A DNA stretch of 64,000 bases from contig NC_020178.2 in NCBI RefSeq assembly GCF_000224145.3, forward strand, positions 1,136,986-1,200,985, written 5' to 3'. Below are positions 26,001 through 38,969 of the stretch, in pieces. Source of the DNA: Ciona intestinalis. Lineage: Eukaryota; Chordata; Ascidiacea; Phlebobranchia; Cionidae. The translations under genes were made by a program, and so were the position numbers. Position 1 is the stretch's first letter; each line of letters begins with the position of its first letter. The notes beneath the pieces are model-generated. The model saw only the letters and a program-made list of their open reading frames with translations, searched no databases and was not told the origin of the DNA.

Positions 26001-29000
26001 AGTTTCCCAGCCCTGTAGGAATATATGGGATGACTTTAACAACACAGTTAGGGGAACATTATTGTATTATTGACACACACACTGTAATAGCTACAGCAAC
26101 TCAATTGTAGGCTGTAGGTCACTCAGAGTAGTAAAATATAGAATTACCTTGCCAAACTAAAAGCATCATAGATCAGTTGGCCTCTTGTTTTCACTTCAAT
26201 TTTCTAAAATATAAGTTAAGTTGTATTTGACCGATACTTCAGTATTTTTGACAGCTAGTTTTACTAAGTGTTAACAAAACAATAACTTTGAATTGGTTGC
26301 ACCACTTTTCACGGGTGTGTTTATATAAGTTAAGTTGTATTTAACATTAAAATCACAAACCGTATAATTAGTATTCAGCTGACTGATGATTTTCCTCCAG
26401 TTTGCATCATCATAATTAACTAAATAATATCCATAACCACCGTAGTTTCCAATCACAAAATCAGTTGCTCCCAAACCATCAATTGTGTGTGCTGGGAACA
26501 TAAATGGAACGTCACAACTAATCGAATACAATTTTTGGGCGGAAAACCAAAGTAAAATACTAGAGGCAGTTTTTTCATTAAAACATTATTCATAAAATGG
26601 TGATACAATAAATAAAACTATTGTAATGCTTTTAAATACACCAATAAATTTTAGACCTTACAATTTGTAAATTTTTGGAAAAAAAGCAAGTGAAATTTAA
26701 ATACCAGAGGTTTTATTAATTTAAAATAAAACAAACCAATATATTTTACAGTTTGTAAATTTTTGAAAAAAAAACAAGTGAAATTAAAATACCAGAGGTT
26801 TTATTAATTTAAAATAAAACAAACCAATATATTTTACAGTTTGTAAATTTTTGAAAAAAAAACAAGTGAAATTAAAATACCAGAGGTTTTATTAATTTAA
26901 AATAAAACAAACCAATATATTTTACCTTGATCAGGATAAACCCATTCCATTGTAATATAAGTTGTATCTGATTGGTTGACATACCATAACGGGATCGTCC
27001 ATTTGTAACTATAATTTAACAGTAAGTATTATTTTCAATTTCGAGAATTTCGAGACCTGAATTTTGCCTGTTACGTTTTTGTAGCTATTTGTTAGTATTA
27101 TATAACAGAATGTATTACTGTGTTTTTGTATAACTTTAAATTCATAGGGGAACTTCAATGTTAGCAGACTTTTTCACGATACCTATGTAAATATTAAAGG
27201 TAAAAGAAAAAGAACCTCTACTATTCAGTGTCTATAAACTGTCTCAGTGGAGTCTAGATGGTAGCACTCTGGGTGTTGGGGTAATAGACCTACATCCCAG
27301 GTCCCAGGTGTGCCTCACTAAAGATAAAGACCTCACCCTTATAGAATATAATAAACTGTCTCAGTCTAGCTAGATGGTAGAACCGTGAGACCTGGGATGT
27401 AGGTCTAGCTAGATGGTAGCACCCTGGGTGTCGGGGTAAATAGACCTACATCCCAGGCCTTATGTCATTAAATAAAACACACGAGTAAAACTTACCCAAA
27501 GTTACTTGGTGGTTGAGTTTTATCTGCCTTTGGATCCAGCAAGAACCTTTCTTGCGTAACAGTAACACTTGTACCAACCTTTGTCATTTTAACAACAGGG
27601 TATCCCATCTGTAAGGTCCATGATTGCATAGCTGTCGCAAAGCTAGGGTCAGGGTTGGTACCTCCTGTGCTGGTTATGGCCTGGAATTAAGGTAAATATT
27701 ACTTAAGTGACTTATCCATGGTTGATAATGCTATTACTTAGTGGTTCCCATGTTCGATACTGATACCATTATGATTGTATGTGTCCTTGGGCAAGACACT
27801 TATCGAACATTGCTCAAACCCAGTGGTCACTAATGGGTTGTAGCACTCTGGGAGTTTGGGTAATGGGCCAACTCCAGCCTAAACCCCAGGTCCCACGGTA
27901 TGCCTCACTGTAGGACCTCACCTATTACAGTGAGTGGATAACATGCTTACCTATACAAGCCACAAAACAACACACTATACATATGTAGCTTCCAAACAAA
28001 GATTACTTGAGTTACCCTTCCCATGCCCACAGTACATTACAACACACCATACTCTATATTAACTAAACCTATACATAACAATATAAACTATAGACCAACT
28101 AGGGAACTTAAGTGACCTATCTATGGTCCCACACCCCAGTACACCACATTGCACACTGTATAGTAGGATGGGGAAAGATGGGACAACTTTAGCACATCAT
28201 ATTTAAATATCCTAATCAAGCTTTAAACAAATAACAACGGCCTATGAGACTTGTGGGGAAACGGTTTTATAATTCGTTGACTGTTCCGTGTTTACCACTA
28301 AATTGGATGAGAAAATAGTATGAAAAGGTGTCCCATCTTCGCCCACCCTACTATATATTAACTAAACAAATACACCACTTACAGCAGACCAGAATGCGAA
28401 CAGCTGGTTATGATCAACAGGTCCATAAGCATACTCTTTCAAGTAATTCTAAAAATAATGGAGAGTCATAAACTAACAGATAATATGAAACTATAAACCA
28501 ACTGAAAATGCGGGAACATAACATTAGTATGTCAGTACAGCTTTTTCACAAAGTTACATAAGTGGTACCTTTAAAACAGGCACGAGGTGTATGAAACAGA
28601 ACACCTGTGTTATAACTTAAAGTTATAATGACTGTCGTTGCCTCGCCATGCGAGGATGAATAAGTTACATATGTGGTAACTTGTAAGCAGGCACGGGGTG
28701 TATGAAACAGAACACCCGTGTTACAACTTAAAATATAACGACTGTCGTTGCCCTGCCATGCAAAGATGAATAAGTTAAAATTAGTTCTTTGAAAAAAAAG
28801 AATAAGCATTAATTCCATTCTGTTGTTAAACAAAAATAAATTCATTAAAACACCCATTTAAACTCTAAGTCCTAGGTATATTGACCGTTCAATGCATACA
28901 AGTAAAAATGTTGATTCCATTCCATTCAATAAGCGTGAAATAATATAAAAGTTTTGCATAGAAGCTGATGCATAACTGGTGGAATCAGTTATGAATTCAT

Positions 29001-32000
29001 ATTTAAGTAGGAATTAATATTAAATTCCATACAACAAAACTCCCATCTTACCTCCAAGCCAAGTTTGAAAGCATTATCGCCAGCAAACTGGTTGATCATT
29101 CTTATAATACAGGCTCCCTTAGAATAAGAGATAGTGTCAAACAATGCGTTAATATCGGAGGGCGTCTTCACATTCTCCGCAACTATTGNNNNNNNNNNNN
29201 NNNNNNNNNNNNNNNNNNNNNNNNNNNNNNNNNNNNNNNNNNNNNNNNNNNNNNNNNNNNNNNAAATAGTATGAAAAGGTGTCCCATCTTCCCCCACCCT
29301 ACTATATATTAACTAAACAAATACACCACTTACAGCAGACCAGAATGCGAACAGCTGGTTATGATCAACAGGTCCATAAGCATATTCTTTCAAGTAATTC
29401 TGAAAATAAATGAAAGTCATGAACTAACAGATAATATGAAACTATAAACCATAAACACCTGTGTTATAACTTAAAGTTATAATGACTGTCGTTGCCCGCC
29501 ATGTGAGGATAAATAAGTTACATATGTGGTAACTTGTAAGCAGGCACGGGGTGTACGAAACAGAACCCCCGTGTTACAACTTAAAATATAACGACTGTCG
29601 TTGCCCTGCCATGCAAAGATGAATAAGTTAAAATTAGTTTTTTGAAAAAAAAAAAGTATTAATTCCATTCTGTTGTGAAACAAAAATAAATTCGCTAAAC
29701 CACCCATTTAAACTCTAAGTCCTAGGTATATTGACTGTTCAATGCATACAAGTAAAAATGTTGATTCCATTCCATTCAATAAGCGTGAAATAATATAAAA
29801 GTTTTGCATAGAAGCTGATGCATAACTGGTGCGAATCAGTTATGAATTCATATTTAAGTAGGAATTAATATTAAATTCAATACAACAAAACTCCCATCTT
29901 ACCTCCAAGCCAAGTTTAAAAGCATTATCGCCAGCAAACTGGTTGATCATTCTTATAATACAGGCTCCCTTAGAATAAGAGATAGTGTCAAACAATGCGT
30001 TAATATCGGAGGGCGTCTTCACATTCTCCGCAACTATTGGACGAGAGCTGACTAATCCATCGTAGTTTAACGCGCGCTGAAGGTCAGATACAGTGAACTG
30101 ATCCATCTGGGCGAGATAAATGTATGGGTGATTTTTACATTGATTATTACTGCGGGTAAAAAAAAATCACATCAGTTTTAATGGGTAAGTATGACATGGG
30201 CCAATTGTAATCTGGGTGAAACAGAGATAAATTTGGGGTGAATATTACGTTCCTGGGGTTAGTTAGCTTCAGTTTATAACTTGTGTTAACATTATTACAA
30301 TTTGTACAAAACCTTTGGCTTGGTTGAGCTGCTTTCTAAAACAAAACAACCATGATATACTACACATGCCTATATTTTAAACACATTCATCATTTCCGTT
30401 TTGTAACGAGTTCAACAAGGACCTCACCCATATATTATAGTATACAATACAACTAAATATCAAACATAGAACCCACCATTTCCCATGTAGGCTCTACTTG
30501 ATTTGTTCCTAGATATTCCACATAACTTGCGAACCCCTCGTTCAACCAAAGTTCGTCCCACCATAGAGGGCTTATTAAGTTTCCGAACCACTAGGAGGGA
30601 GCAGAGAGTTAATTAGTCGGCAGTGAGCATGAGGTGTATAACTCTACAGTGAACATGAGATGTATAACTCGACAATGAGCATAGGGTGTATAACTCTACT
30701 GTGAGCATGAGGTGTACAACTAAACAGTGAGCATGAGATTTATAACTTAACAGTGAGCATGAGGTGTTTAACTTAACAGTGAACATGAGGTATATAATTT
30801 GGCAGCGGGCATGAGATGTTTTAGCTTGACAGCAAGCATGGTGTCTTATAACTGGACAGTGGTGTAAAACTTGGCAGCAAGCATGAGGTGTTTTAACTTG
30901 ACAGTGAGCATGGGGTCTAATAACTGGACAGTGGTGTATAACTTGGCAGCAAGCATGAGGTGTTTTAGCTTGACAGCGAGCATGGGGTATACAAACCTGG
31001 TGAGCGAGTTCGTGGGCCACGACAGCAGCAACTCTCTGTTGATTTGAAGCGGAGTTGACTTGTGGGTTGTATAATAGAGCTGTTTCTCTATATATAACTA
31101 ACCCCCAGTTTTCCATAGCGCCGGCAGCAAAGTCAGGAACAGCTATCTGGTCTGTTGAAATAAAGGGTATAGGGTACCTGGTTCAAGTCTTACTGTGGTA
31201 GCTTGAGTATAAATTATACTTTGGTAAAGTCATGTCTGCTTATCCACACACTGCAATAGCTTCAGCAACTTGACTGTGGGCATGGGAGTGGCAACCATGG
31301 ATAAGTCACTCAAGTTCCCACCCACAAGGATATAAATGACCAAACCAATTAAAAGTCATGTCTGCTTATCCACACGCTGCAATAGCTTCAGCAACTTGAC
31401 TGTGGGCATGGGAGTGGCAACCATGGAAGTCACTCAAGTTCCCACCCACAAGGATATAAATGACCAAACCAACCAAAAGTCATGTCTGCTTATCCACACA
31501 CTGCAATAGCTTCAGCAGCTCGGCTGTGAGCATGGGAGTGGCAACCATGGATAAGCCACTCAAGTTTTTAACAAAATATTACCTGATTTTGCAAGTGGAT
31601 AAGCAACATTGAAATACTCTTCAAAATATTTGAGAATTTCTGGCGTAATTTTCGCAGAATAATTTGCGTTGCCTTCCAATATTTGTGCAGGGCGAGCATA
31701 GATCTTCGCCTGAATAATATAAGTTTATACAGGGTGTTAATTCCACCCCATGTTTAAAGGACAGGGTGTTGGGTGTAAATTCCACCGCATGTTTAAAGTA
31801 CAAGGTGTTGGGTGTAAATTCCACCCTATGTTTAAAGTACAGGGTGTTGGGTGTAAATTCCACCCTATGTTTAAAGTACAGGGTGTTGGGTGTAAATTCC
31901 ACCCTATGTTTAAAGTACAGGGTATAGAAAAACCCAACATACCTATATATTAAAAAAAGGCAATAACAAGCAATATAAACTGTCACCTGCACTCCATAAT

Positions 32001-35000
32001 TAACTGGATCTTCCACAGAATCAAAGTCACACACAACAAACGCAAGAAGGTACGTGCTCATTTTAACCGTGGTATTAAATTGAGTTGTGGAGTAGCCGGG
32101 CCACATGTTTGTCTAAAAAATACATCAACATGTTAAACGTATTATGTAGTCGTTGGTGCAGCCAAAACACAACTTTAGAATAAACTATTTTTAAAGTTTT
32201 CACAAAATCTGGGGTGACATTGTTAAAATACAGTTACACTCATGGTTGTCAAACATGGGGAACCTCATTGATTAATGTGGTGAATGCAATATACTCTGCT
32301 TGTTTGTGCAGAAAGTAAAACGCTGTATTAACAACAGGGTAAAAGGCAGAGCCTGTATTAAAGTGTGTAACATACTAATAAACAGATATAAACATTTCAG
32401 AAACTTTAAAAGTGGGTCAAATATTTGCAGCTGTTTTATTCCAGTAAATTATCAGCAGTTAAAACATATTAAGTCTATAGGCTACGCCAAGGAATTTTCA
32501 GATTAGGACGTTGTACTATCTTAAAACTTTAAGAGATTTTTACAACCTAGTAAACAAGAATGAATAAGCATTTTGTCGGTAAAAAAAACTATTGTTTGCG
32601 AATAAAACCCATTGTTTGCAAATAAAAAGCACTATGGGGTCAATAACCAGGTAATGAGAGCTCTTTGTGTAAATCAAACACCACAGAGAGGTTTTAACAT
32701 TTCTGTGACAATAGTCATGCAAGGTATGCATTTCTTTGTCAACAAAGGCGTGGCAAGTTACACACTGGTTGACATGTAATGTTTACGGCTTCTTTTGAAG
32801 AAATTTCATAGGACAAATATAAAACTAAAGTTTCCGGAAAAATATTTACTTTTAACTGTTTGTTGGGTATAATTGAATTGCTGCAACAAGAATCATTCTA
32901 ATAATGGTTGCATTTATTTGTAAAACCTGATTCACTCTGCCTAACAGTATAATCAAGTTTCCATCCACAAGGATAAAAATGACCAAACCAACCAAAAGTC
33001 ATGTCTGCTTATCCACACACTGCAATAGCTTCAGCAACTCGACTGTGGGCATGGGAGTGGCAACCATGGATTAAGTCACTTAAGTCCCCACCGACAGCAA
33101 ACCAAACTAAAACTTACCAAATCTTGCACAACTGGTGTATTTGAAAGGGCAAAATATGGACTTCTCCATGAAAGGAAAATATCAAATGTAGCTTTCGAAG
33201 CAGGCTCATCAAAACATGGAAAAGCTTTGCGTGCGTCAGTCGGCGCAAACTGTGTAGTTGCTATGATGCTATATAATGATATTATAATGTTTGTGGACTT
33301 GTTTTTAATGAGCCAGCAGTAAAAGGAACATTTGATATTCACATTTCATGGATGCCCCTGTAAAATAACTTTTAGTTGTATAGTTTCGAGTGATTTAACA
33401 TAACTTTTGGGTCGAAAAAATGAGATGGTCAGATGACTTTTGTTTGGTTTGGTCATTTATATCCTTATGGGTGGGAACTTGAGTGACTTATCCATGGTTG
33501 CCACTCCCATGCCCACATTCGAGTTGCTAAAGCTATTGCAGTGTGCGGATAAGCAGACATTTTTAAGTGTATAATCCCATTTATAACAAACCTATACCCC
33601 AAAACTTACCAAATCTTGTGCAACTGGTGGAGTATTTGAAAGGGCAAAATACGGGCTTTTCCATGAAAGGTAAATATCAAATGTAGCTTTCAAAGCAGGC
33701 TCATCAAAACATGGAAAAGCTTTGCGTGCGTCAGTTGGCTGCATTTGTGTTGTTGCTATAACACTATAGAAATATTATAGAACAGGGGTGTTTAAAACTG
33801 ATATGGAGACATTTTGCTTTGAATGTAACTTGAAAATTCTCTCATAGGGCAACGATAGTCGTTATAACACTGGTGTTCTGTTTCGTACACATCGTGCCCG
33901 CTTACGAGTTACCACGTATGTAACTTATTTATCCTCGCATGGCAACGACAGTCGGTATAACACGGGTGTTCTGTTACGTACACCTCATGCGCGCTTACAA
34001 GTTACCACGTATGTAACTTATTTATCCTCGCATGGCAGCGACAGTCGTTATAACACGGGTGTTTTGTTACATACACCTAGTGCCCGCTTACAACTTACCA
34101 AGTATGTAAACTTTATACGCGAATATTTCGAGGGAATATTTTTTCTTTTTTATGAATGACAATTTACACAAGGGGCCACTGGGTTGGAGCAATAAACAAG
34201 GACCTCACCCATACAGAATAGATAAGTTAAAATGGAATTAAAGAGAAAATGTTCAACTTACACAGGTTTCCCTGCAGCATTGGTGTATTTGCTTCTGTAT
34301 AAACCACCTAAGTCATCTGCCAATTCACCATGGAACTCAGTGATAAGCGTGTATGATGATCCTACAGTCATGTTTGATTGCAGCTCTACTATAAGGTATT
34401 GGTTGGGCTCATACAGCCACCATTGCTGCACTTGGACCGCAACACCCTGGATGCAAATATAGAGGTTAGGGTGCGCTGTGTTGTAAATATATTTTGGGGT
34501 GTAATGATAGGGTTATAGGTCAGGGTTGGAAAACCGGGGATCCTGGGTTCAAATCCAGACCAGGAGTCCTGGGTTCAAATCCAGACCGGGATTGGAGAAC
34601 CAAGGGTCCTGGGTTCAAATCCAGACCAGAATTGAAGAACCAGGGGTCCTGGGTTCAAATCCAGGCCAAGATTGGAGAACCAGAGGTCCTGGGTTCAAAT
34701 CCAGGCCAGGATTGGAGAACCAGGGATCCTGGGTTCGAATCCAGGCCAGATTTACACTTTAGATTTTAATTATATATATACTAAATTATTATAGATACTA
34801 AATTTGCAAAATAAAGGTAAGAGTTACTTACAGTTTGGCTAACTTCCACTTTGGTATAGTTAAGCTTATTGCTGTGAATGTAAATGTAGTTGGTGGAATG
34901 GCTGACCATGAAGTCAGCTTGACTTTTGCCATAAAACCGGTATATACCATCTAGATCCGGTTCCAATTGAGGTTTTAAATCAACCATGTAGTGTGTTGGG

Positions 35001-35724
35001 ACCAAAAATGGTGGCAACCGTATACTGGACCATGGTCCCGGGGAAGTGGTCGTCGCAACTGTGGTTTCAACAGCTGTTGTTTGCTGCTGTATAGTTGTTG
35101 TTGCAGCAGGTGTTGCTTTGGTTGTAGTGGTTACTGGTATAACCTGGACTGGTGTTTGATCTTTATTGATCAGACCAGCCATTAAACCAACAGCAACTAA
35201 AAAAAAGTTTAAAATCAAAGTAGAATAAGGAAATGCTGTGGTAATTAATCTAGGTTAGGTCAAGTTGGTAGCACCCTGGGTGTTGGGGTAATAGACCTAC
35301 ATCCCAGGTCTCAGGTGTGTCCCACCGAAGACCTCACCCTTATAGTATAAAATCTTTATTACTGAGTGTCGATAAACTGCCTCTACGGGGTATAGATAGT
35401 TTTTGCTTCGCTATGTTAGAATTAATGGACATTAGAACATTTACAATATCAAACACAGTTTCTAGAAACATAGTAACATGCATTTTAGTAACAATTACAG
35501 TTATAACTACAATGTATTGCTACACTACATTAAAATATACACCATAAAACACCATTTAAAAATACACAGTTAGTATACACCATAAAACACCATTTAAAAT
35601 TACACAGTTACTTACCAATCACCAAGCATGTCACCACAACATAAGCTATAACTGCAGTTTTACTGAAGACACATTTTCCCTTCATTGATTTTGGCTGGCT
35701 GATATCATCAAAGTCTGAACCCAT
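23022..35724 (-). CDS. ANPEP: M1 zinc aminopeptidase, aminopeptidase N type
   Basis: A type II membrane ectopeptidase that removes N-terminal residues from peptides. Minus-strand exons: 35616-35724, 34832-35196, 34262-34446, 33610-33763 or 33118-33268, 31987-32112, 31583-31709, 30997-31151, 30477-30590, 29903-30106, 28383-28448 (or 29334-29399), 27496-27680, 26926-27008, 26361-26517, 26148-26203, 25865-26012, 25359-25432, 25117-25224, 24596-24763, 24156-24299, 23589-23670 and 23022-23171. About 986 residues. It has a short cytosolic tail, one membrane segment, a Thr-rich stalk, then GAMENWG, HELAHQ and, 18 residues after the second zinc histidine, the third zinc ligand in WLNEGFA. The transition-state tyrosine is in ISYSKGA. 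The join between exons 26926-27008 and 26361-26517 is one base out of phase, so an exon border there is wrong or missing. APN and its closest paralogues cannot be told apart by eye. Confidence 0.93.
23270..23560. repeat. 71-bp satellite array
   Basis: About four units between the last two aminopeptidase exons, ending in the CACCATGTATTATGTGCAAC border also seen near 21930 and 62450. Confidence 0.9.
26610..26935. repeat. ~90-bp tandem repeat beside an exon donor
   Basis: Three near-identical AT-rich copies, each ending in ACCAATATATTTTAC. The last copy runs into the splice donor of exon 26926-27008, so the duplication includes the exon edge side of the intron. Confidence 0.85.
28160..28355. 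mobile_element. Palindromic MITE-like element
   Basis: It starts TAGTAGGATGGGGAAAGATG and ends in the inverted form CATCTTCGCCCACCCTACTA. It is next to aminopeptidase exon 28383-28448. The right end recurs at 29264-29310 in the duplicated copy. Confidence 0.8.
28320..30106. repeat. Gap-flanking duplication of two aminopeptidase exons
   Basis: The order along the gene is exon 29903-30106, exon 29334-29399, gap 29189-29263, a truncated copy of the first exon (29052-29188), and then a copy of the second (28383-28448). The intron between them is also repeated almost unchanged. This is probably two haplotypes joined in the assembly; only one exon pair is needed for a normal M1 protein. Confidence 0.75.
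29189..29263. other. Assembly gap (75 N)
   Basis: Run of N within the duplicated aminopeptidase exon pair. Confidence 0.99.
30605..30990. repeat. ~22 to 60-bp degenerate repeat derived from satellite words
   Basis: Many copies of GTGAGCATGAGGTGTATAAC and variants in the intron between the HELAHQ exon and the WFGN exon. They lengthen an open frame from the zinc-site exon, which is an artefact of reading into the intron. Confidence 0.75.
31220..31560. repeat. ~125-bp repeat, three tandem copies
   Basis: Copies carry TGTCTGCTTATCCACAC, GACTGTGGGCATGGGAGTGG and GGATATAAATGACCAAACC. The same element is at 24400-24540, 32950-33090, 33430-33565 (inverted) and 46285-46500. Confidence 0.85.
31738..31925. 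repeat. ~39-bp minisatellite
   Basis: Five copies of a unit with TAAATTCCACCCTATGTTTA and ACAGGGTGTTGGG in an aminopeptidase intron, open in frames on both strands because of the period. Confidence 0.9.
33118..33268 (-). other. Aminopeptidase N exon 4B, alternative copy of 4A
   Basis: 151 nt with its own TATAG acceptor and GTAAGT donor. It encodes [20 protein letters not shown] and continues like 4A with about ten changes and one residue fewer. The flanking introns are unrelated to those of 4A. Using both copies would shift the frame, so only one can be used per transcript. Confidence 0.8.
33610..33763 (-). other. Aminopeptidase N exon 4A
   Basis: 154 nt with a TATAG acceptor and a GTAAGT donor. 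It encodes [20 protein letters not shown] and the following strand, a core part of the M1 N-terminal domain. It starts after two bases of a codon and ends in phase 0. Exon 4B has the same phases. Confidence 0.85.
34520..34760 (+). repeat. ~36-bp minisatellite with tRNA B-box-like words
   Basis: Six to seven copies of a unit containing TCCTGGGTTCAAATCCAG, close to the pol III B-box consensus GGTTCGANTCC. It lies in the intron between aminopeptidase exons 34262-34446 and 34832-35196. Confidence 0.85.
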
Positions 35725-37690
35725 TGGTATTATGGCCCAGTGCTAATAGATATACCTGTATGTAAAGGAGCAATAAACATCTGAATACTGATTATAATTT
35801 TTACCATTTTTTTAAACGATAGTTAGTATTAATATTTAAACATGGAAAAAAGGGTGATCAATGAAACAAAAAGCCTGAATGGATAGAATAATTATATCAT
35901 ATTTTCAAAACGATGGTTACCATTACTGTTTAAACAACGAAAAGAGTAATCAATGGAACAAAACGCCTGAATACATAGAATAATTTTTTATTTATCTCTT
36001 TTCGAAAACGATAATCAATTTTATTATTCAATTAGAAAAAAAAACATAATTTTTATTTATCTCTTTTTTTTCTTTCTTCTGGTATAAAAACTTAACTTTA
36101 TTTGATGTGCCTGCATGGGACCTCACCCATATAGAATAACATTTCGAAAACTATATTTAATAAAAAATAAGAAAATTTGCAAAATACACTGCTTAATTTT
36201 AGCTCAAAACAACAGTTTAAAACAATATCCATTTAAAATAAGCCAGAAACTAGCAGAGACGCTTCTTAATTTAAACTGATTTCCCCACACCACACCGCAC
36301 ATACATTAATCTATGTTATATCAACCACAAGTGAAGTTAACAATTCATTTAATTGACCATTATACACCACAAGTAATGCTTTTATAATTAGATTAGGAAT
36401 GGCTAACAGATGTATTCAAACAGCTATCATAACTTATACATTCTATAGGCAAGTTCTTATAGCATAGCTTAACGGGGGAACCTGGGATTTAGGCCAATGG
36501 CATAACCCCTAATGCATCATAACCTATATATAGCACAGATCTGACTTGTAAAAACTGTCAATCAAAATGCACTTAACGCCTAATTACAAAAGCAATTGGG
36601 ATAAAACTGTTTAGTTAAAAGTTACAAAAAAATCTAAATGAATAAGCTTTGGAAAAGATTTTTATGCTAGATTTTTTTATGCTAATTAACGAGATTTTAC
36701 GCTAATTAACGAATAAAAAAAATGTTTTTTTTAATACTTATAACATAATATTTTTTATTGAAGAATTTATTAAATAACATTTAGTTTGCAAAAATAGAAC
36801 ACTGGTCTAAAAATCAAAAGCATAAAAAATACGAATAAAACTCATAAAACACAAAACTGTCTGCAAAAAAATATGTTTTTCGGTAAAATTAATCTGTAAA
36901 AACTTATGTAGTCTTAACAATAGCAGTGCATTCGAATGCAGTCTTACCTGATCTGTGGTGGATGACTTCATACAAGGCATTATGAGCTTGACAAATATTG
37001 GATCATGACATCACAATGGACAAATACATTAGGACAATATCTTGCATTTCAAGAAAAACTGCAAGAGAAAAATAGTTTTAAGGCAAACTATTGATAAATT
37101 TAAGCAATTTTAAAGAAAGTATTTCAAAATGGATTCTGTTTTTGTTTAATTTAAACAGTTGTTTAGGTCAAAATTAATGAAAATAGTATTTTAAACTGAA
37201 AATAATAAAAAAAGGTTTAAAATTAAAGAGGTAATAAAGGGGTTGTAAAATTGGTCTAATTTATGTGCTAATAGTAAAACCTTTGTTACACCACTCTTCC
37301 ATATTATTACATCATAAACAGCTTTGTTTTGTCCTTATAAAGGCGATTTACAACGAAATAGGAAAAAATGTATAATATATATAATTAATTTGGAAAAATT
37401 GTAAACATATTTTTGTACCTTATAAAACATAATGTCTTTTTACTGTTGTATCTCATTTCTTTATTATCTTAATTAATTTGATCTTCTTTGTTCCGTATAA
37501 ACAAAAGTAGTTGGGTTAAAATGTATCTGTTTTATAAAAACTGTTTGTGTGAAGAGATGTCTTTATAACTTTTTTATTTTCCTGTTTAATGTAACTAATG
37601 CATAAATGGTCTTACTACTTCTTACTTTGCTGGTAAAATCACTTTATAAACAGACATATAATCTTGAACTGTTACACTGTGGAAGCTTAA
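35725..37690. other. Aminopeptidase N upstream region
   Basis: AT-rich. A minus-strand acceptor (ACATACAG) near 35755 and a donor at about 36947-36953 (ATCAG then GTAAGA) suggest a 5' UTR intron with a leader exon upstream of about 36950. Nothing else is recognised. Confidence 0.4.
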
Positions 37691-37699
37691 CTAATTGGC

Positions 37700-38969
37700 C
37701 AACTCTTGTTTTTCAAGCCCCATGGCGTGCCTCACTGTAGGACCTCACCCATATAGAATAGAATGTGCATATACAATGTTGGGGTAATGGGCCAACCATG
37801 GTCTAAATCTCAGGTCCCATGACGTGCCTCACTGTAGGACCTCACCCATATAGAATAGAATGTGCATATACAATGTTGGGGTAAGGGGCCAACCATGGAC
37901 TAAATCCCAGGCCCCATGGCCTGCCTCACTGTAAGACCTCACCCATATAGAATAGAATGTGCATATACAATGTTGGGGTAATGGGCCAACCATGGTCTAA
38001 ATCTCAGGTCCCATGACGTGCCTCACTGTAGGACCTCACCCATATAGAATAGAATGTGCATATACAATGTTGGGGTAAGGGGCCAACCATGGACTAAATC
38101 CCAGGCCCCATGGCCTGCCTCACTGTAAGACCTCACCCATATAGAATAGAATGTGCATATACAATGTTGGGGTAATGGGCCAACCATGGTCTAAATCTCA
38201 GGTCCCATGGCGTGCCTCACTGTAGGACCTCATCCATATAGAATAGAATATGCATATACAATGTTGGGGTAATGGGCTAACAATGTTGGGGTGGGCCAAC
38301 CATGGTCTAAATCTCAGGTCCCATGACGTGTCTCGCTGTAGGACCTCATCCATATAGAATAGAATGTGCATATACAATGTTGGGATAATGGGCCAACCAT
38401 GGTCTAAATCTCAGGTCCCATGACATGTCTCGCTGTAGGACCTCACCCATATAGAATAGAATGTGCATATACAATGCTGGGGGCTTCGACCAACCCTGGT
38501 CTAAATCTCAGGTCCCATGACGTGTCTCGCTGTAGGACCTCACCCATATAGAATAGAATGTGCATATACAATGTTGGGATAATGGGCCAACCATGGTCTA
38601 AATCTCAGGTCCCATGACATGTCTCGCTGTAGGACCTCATCCATATAGAATAGAATATGCATATACAATGTTGGGGTAATGGGCCAACCATAGTCTAAAT
38701 CTCAGGTCCCATGACATGTCTCGCTGTAGGACCTCATCCATATAGAATAGAATGTGCATATACAATGTTGGGGTAATGGGCCAACCATGGTCTAAATCTC
38801 AGGTCCCATGACGTGTCTCGCTGTAGGACCTCACCCATATAGAATAGAATGTGCATATACAATGCTGGGGGCTTCGACCAACCCTGGTCTAAATCTCAGG
38901 TCCCATGACGTGTCTCGCTGTAGGACCTCATCCATATAGAATAGAATGTGCATATACAATGTTGGGATA
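37700..38969. repeat. ~97-bp tandem array next to the largest gap
   Basis: About thirteen copies with ATAGAATAGAATGTGCATAT, ACAATGTTGGGGTAATGGGCC and ACTGTAGGACCTCACCCATA. Single copies of the same element occur at 16190-16430, 27270-27460, 40640-40830, 45180-45280 and 47560-47720. The array runs into the 500-N gap. Confidence 0.9.

Noticed and set aside
30613..30996. Long minus-strand extension of the zinc-site frame, rich in PHARCQ-type repeats
   Set aside because: It is read-through into a repeat-filled intron; the donor after HELAHQ is clear and the next exon begins WFGN as expected for M1 enzymes.
31621..32106. Open frame with [13 protein letters not shown] repeats
   Set aside because: The first part is a real aminopeptidase exon; the repeated part is the minisatellite in the following intron.
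34494..34769. Open frames rich in NQGSWVQIQ or GFKSRPGL repeats
   Set aside because: They come from the 36-bp minisatellite with B-box-like words, in an intron on the other strand of a well-supported gene.
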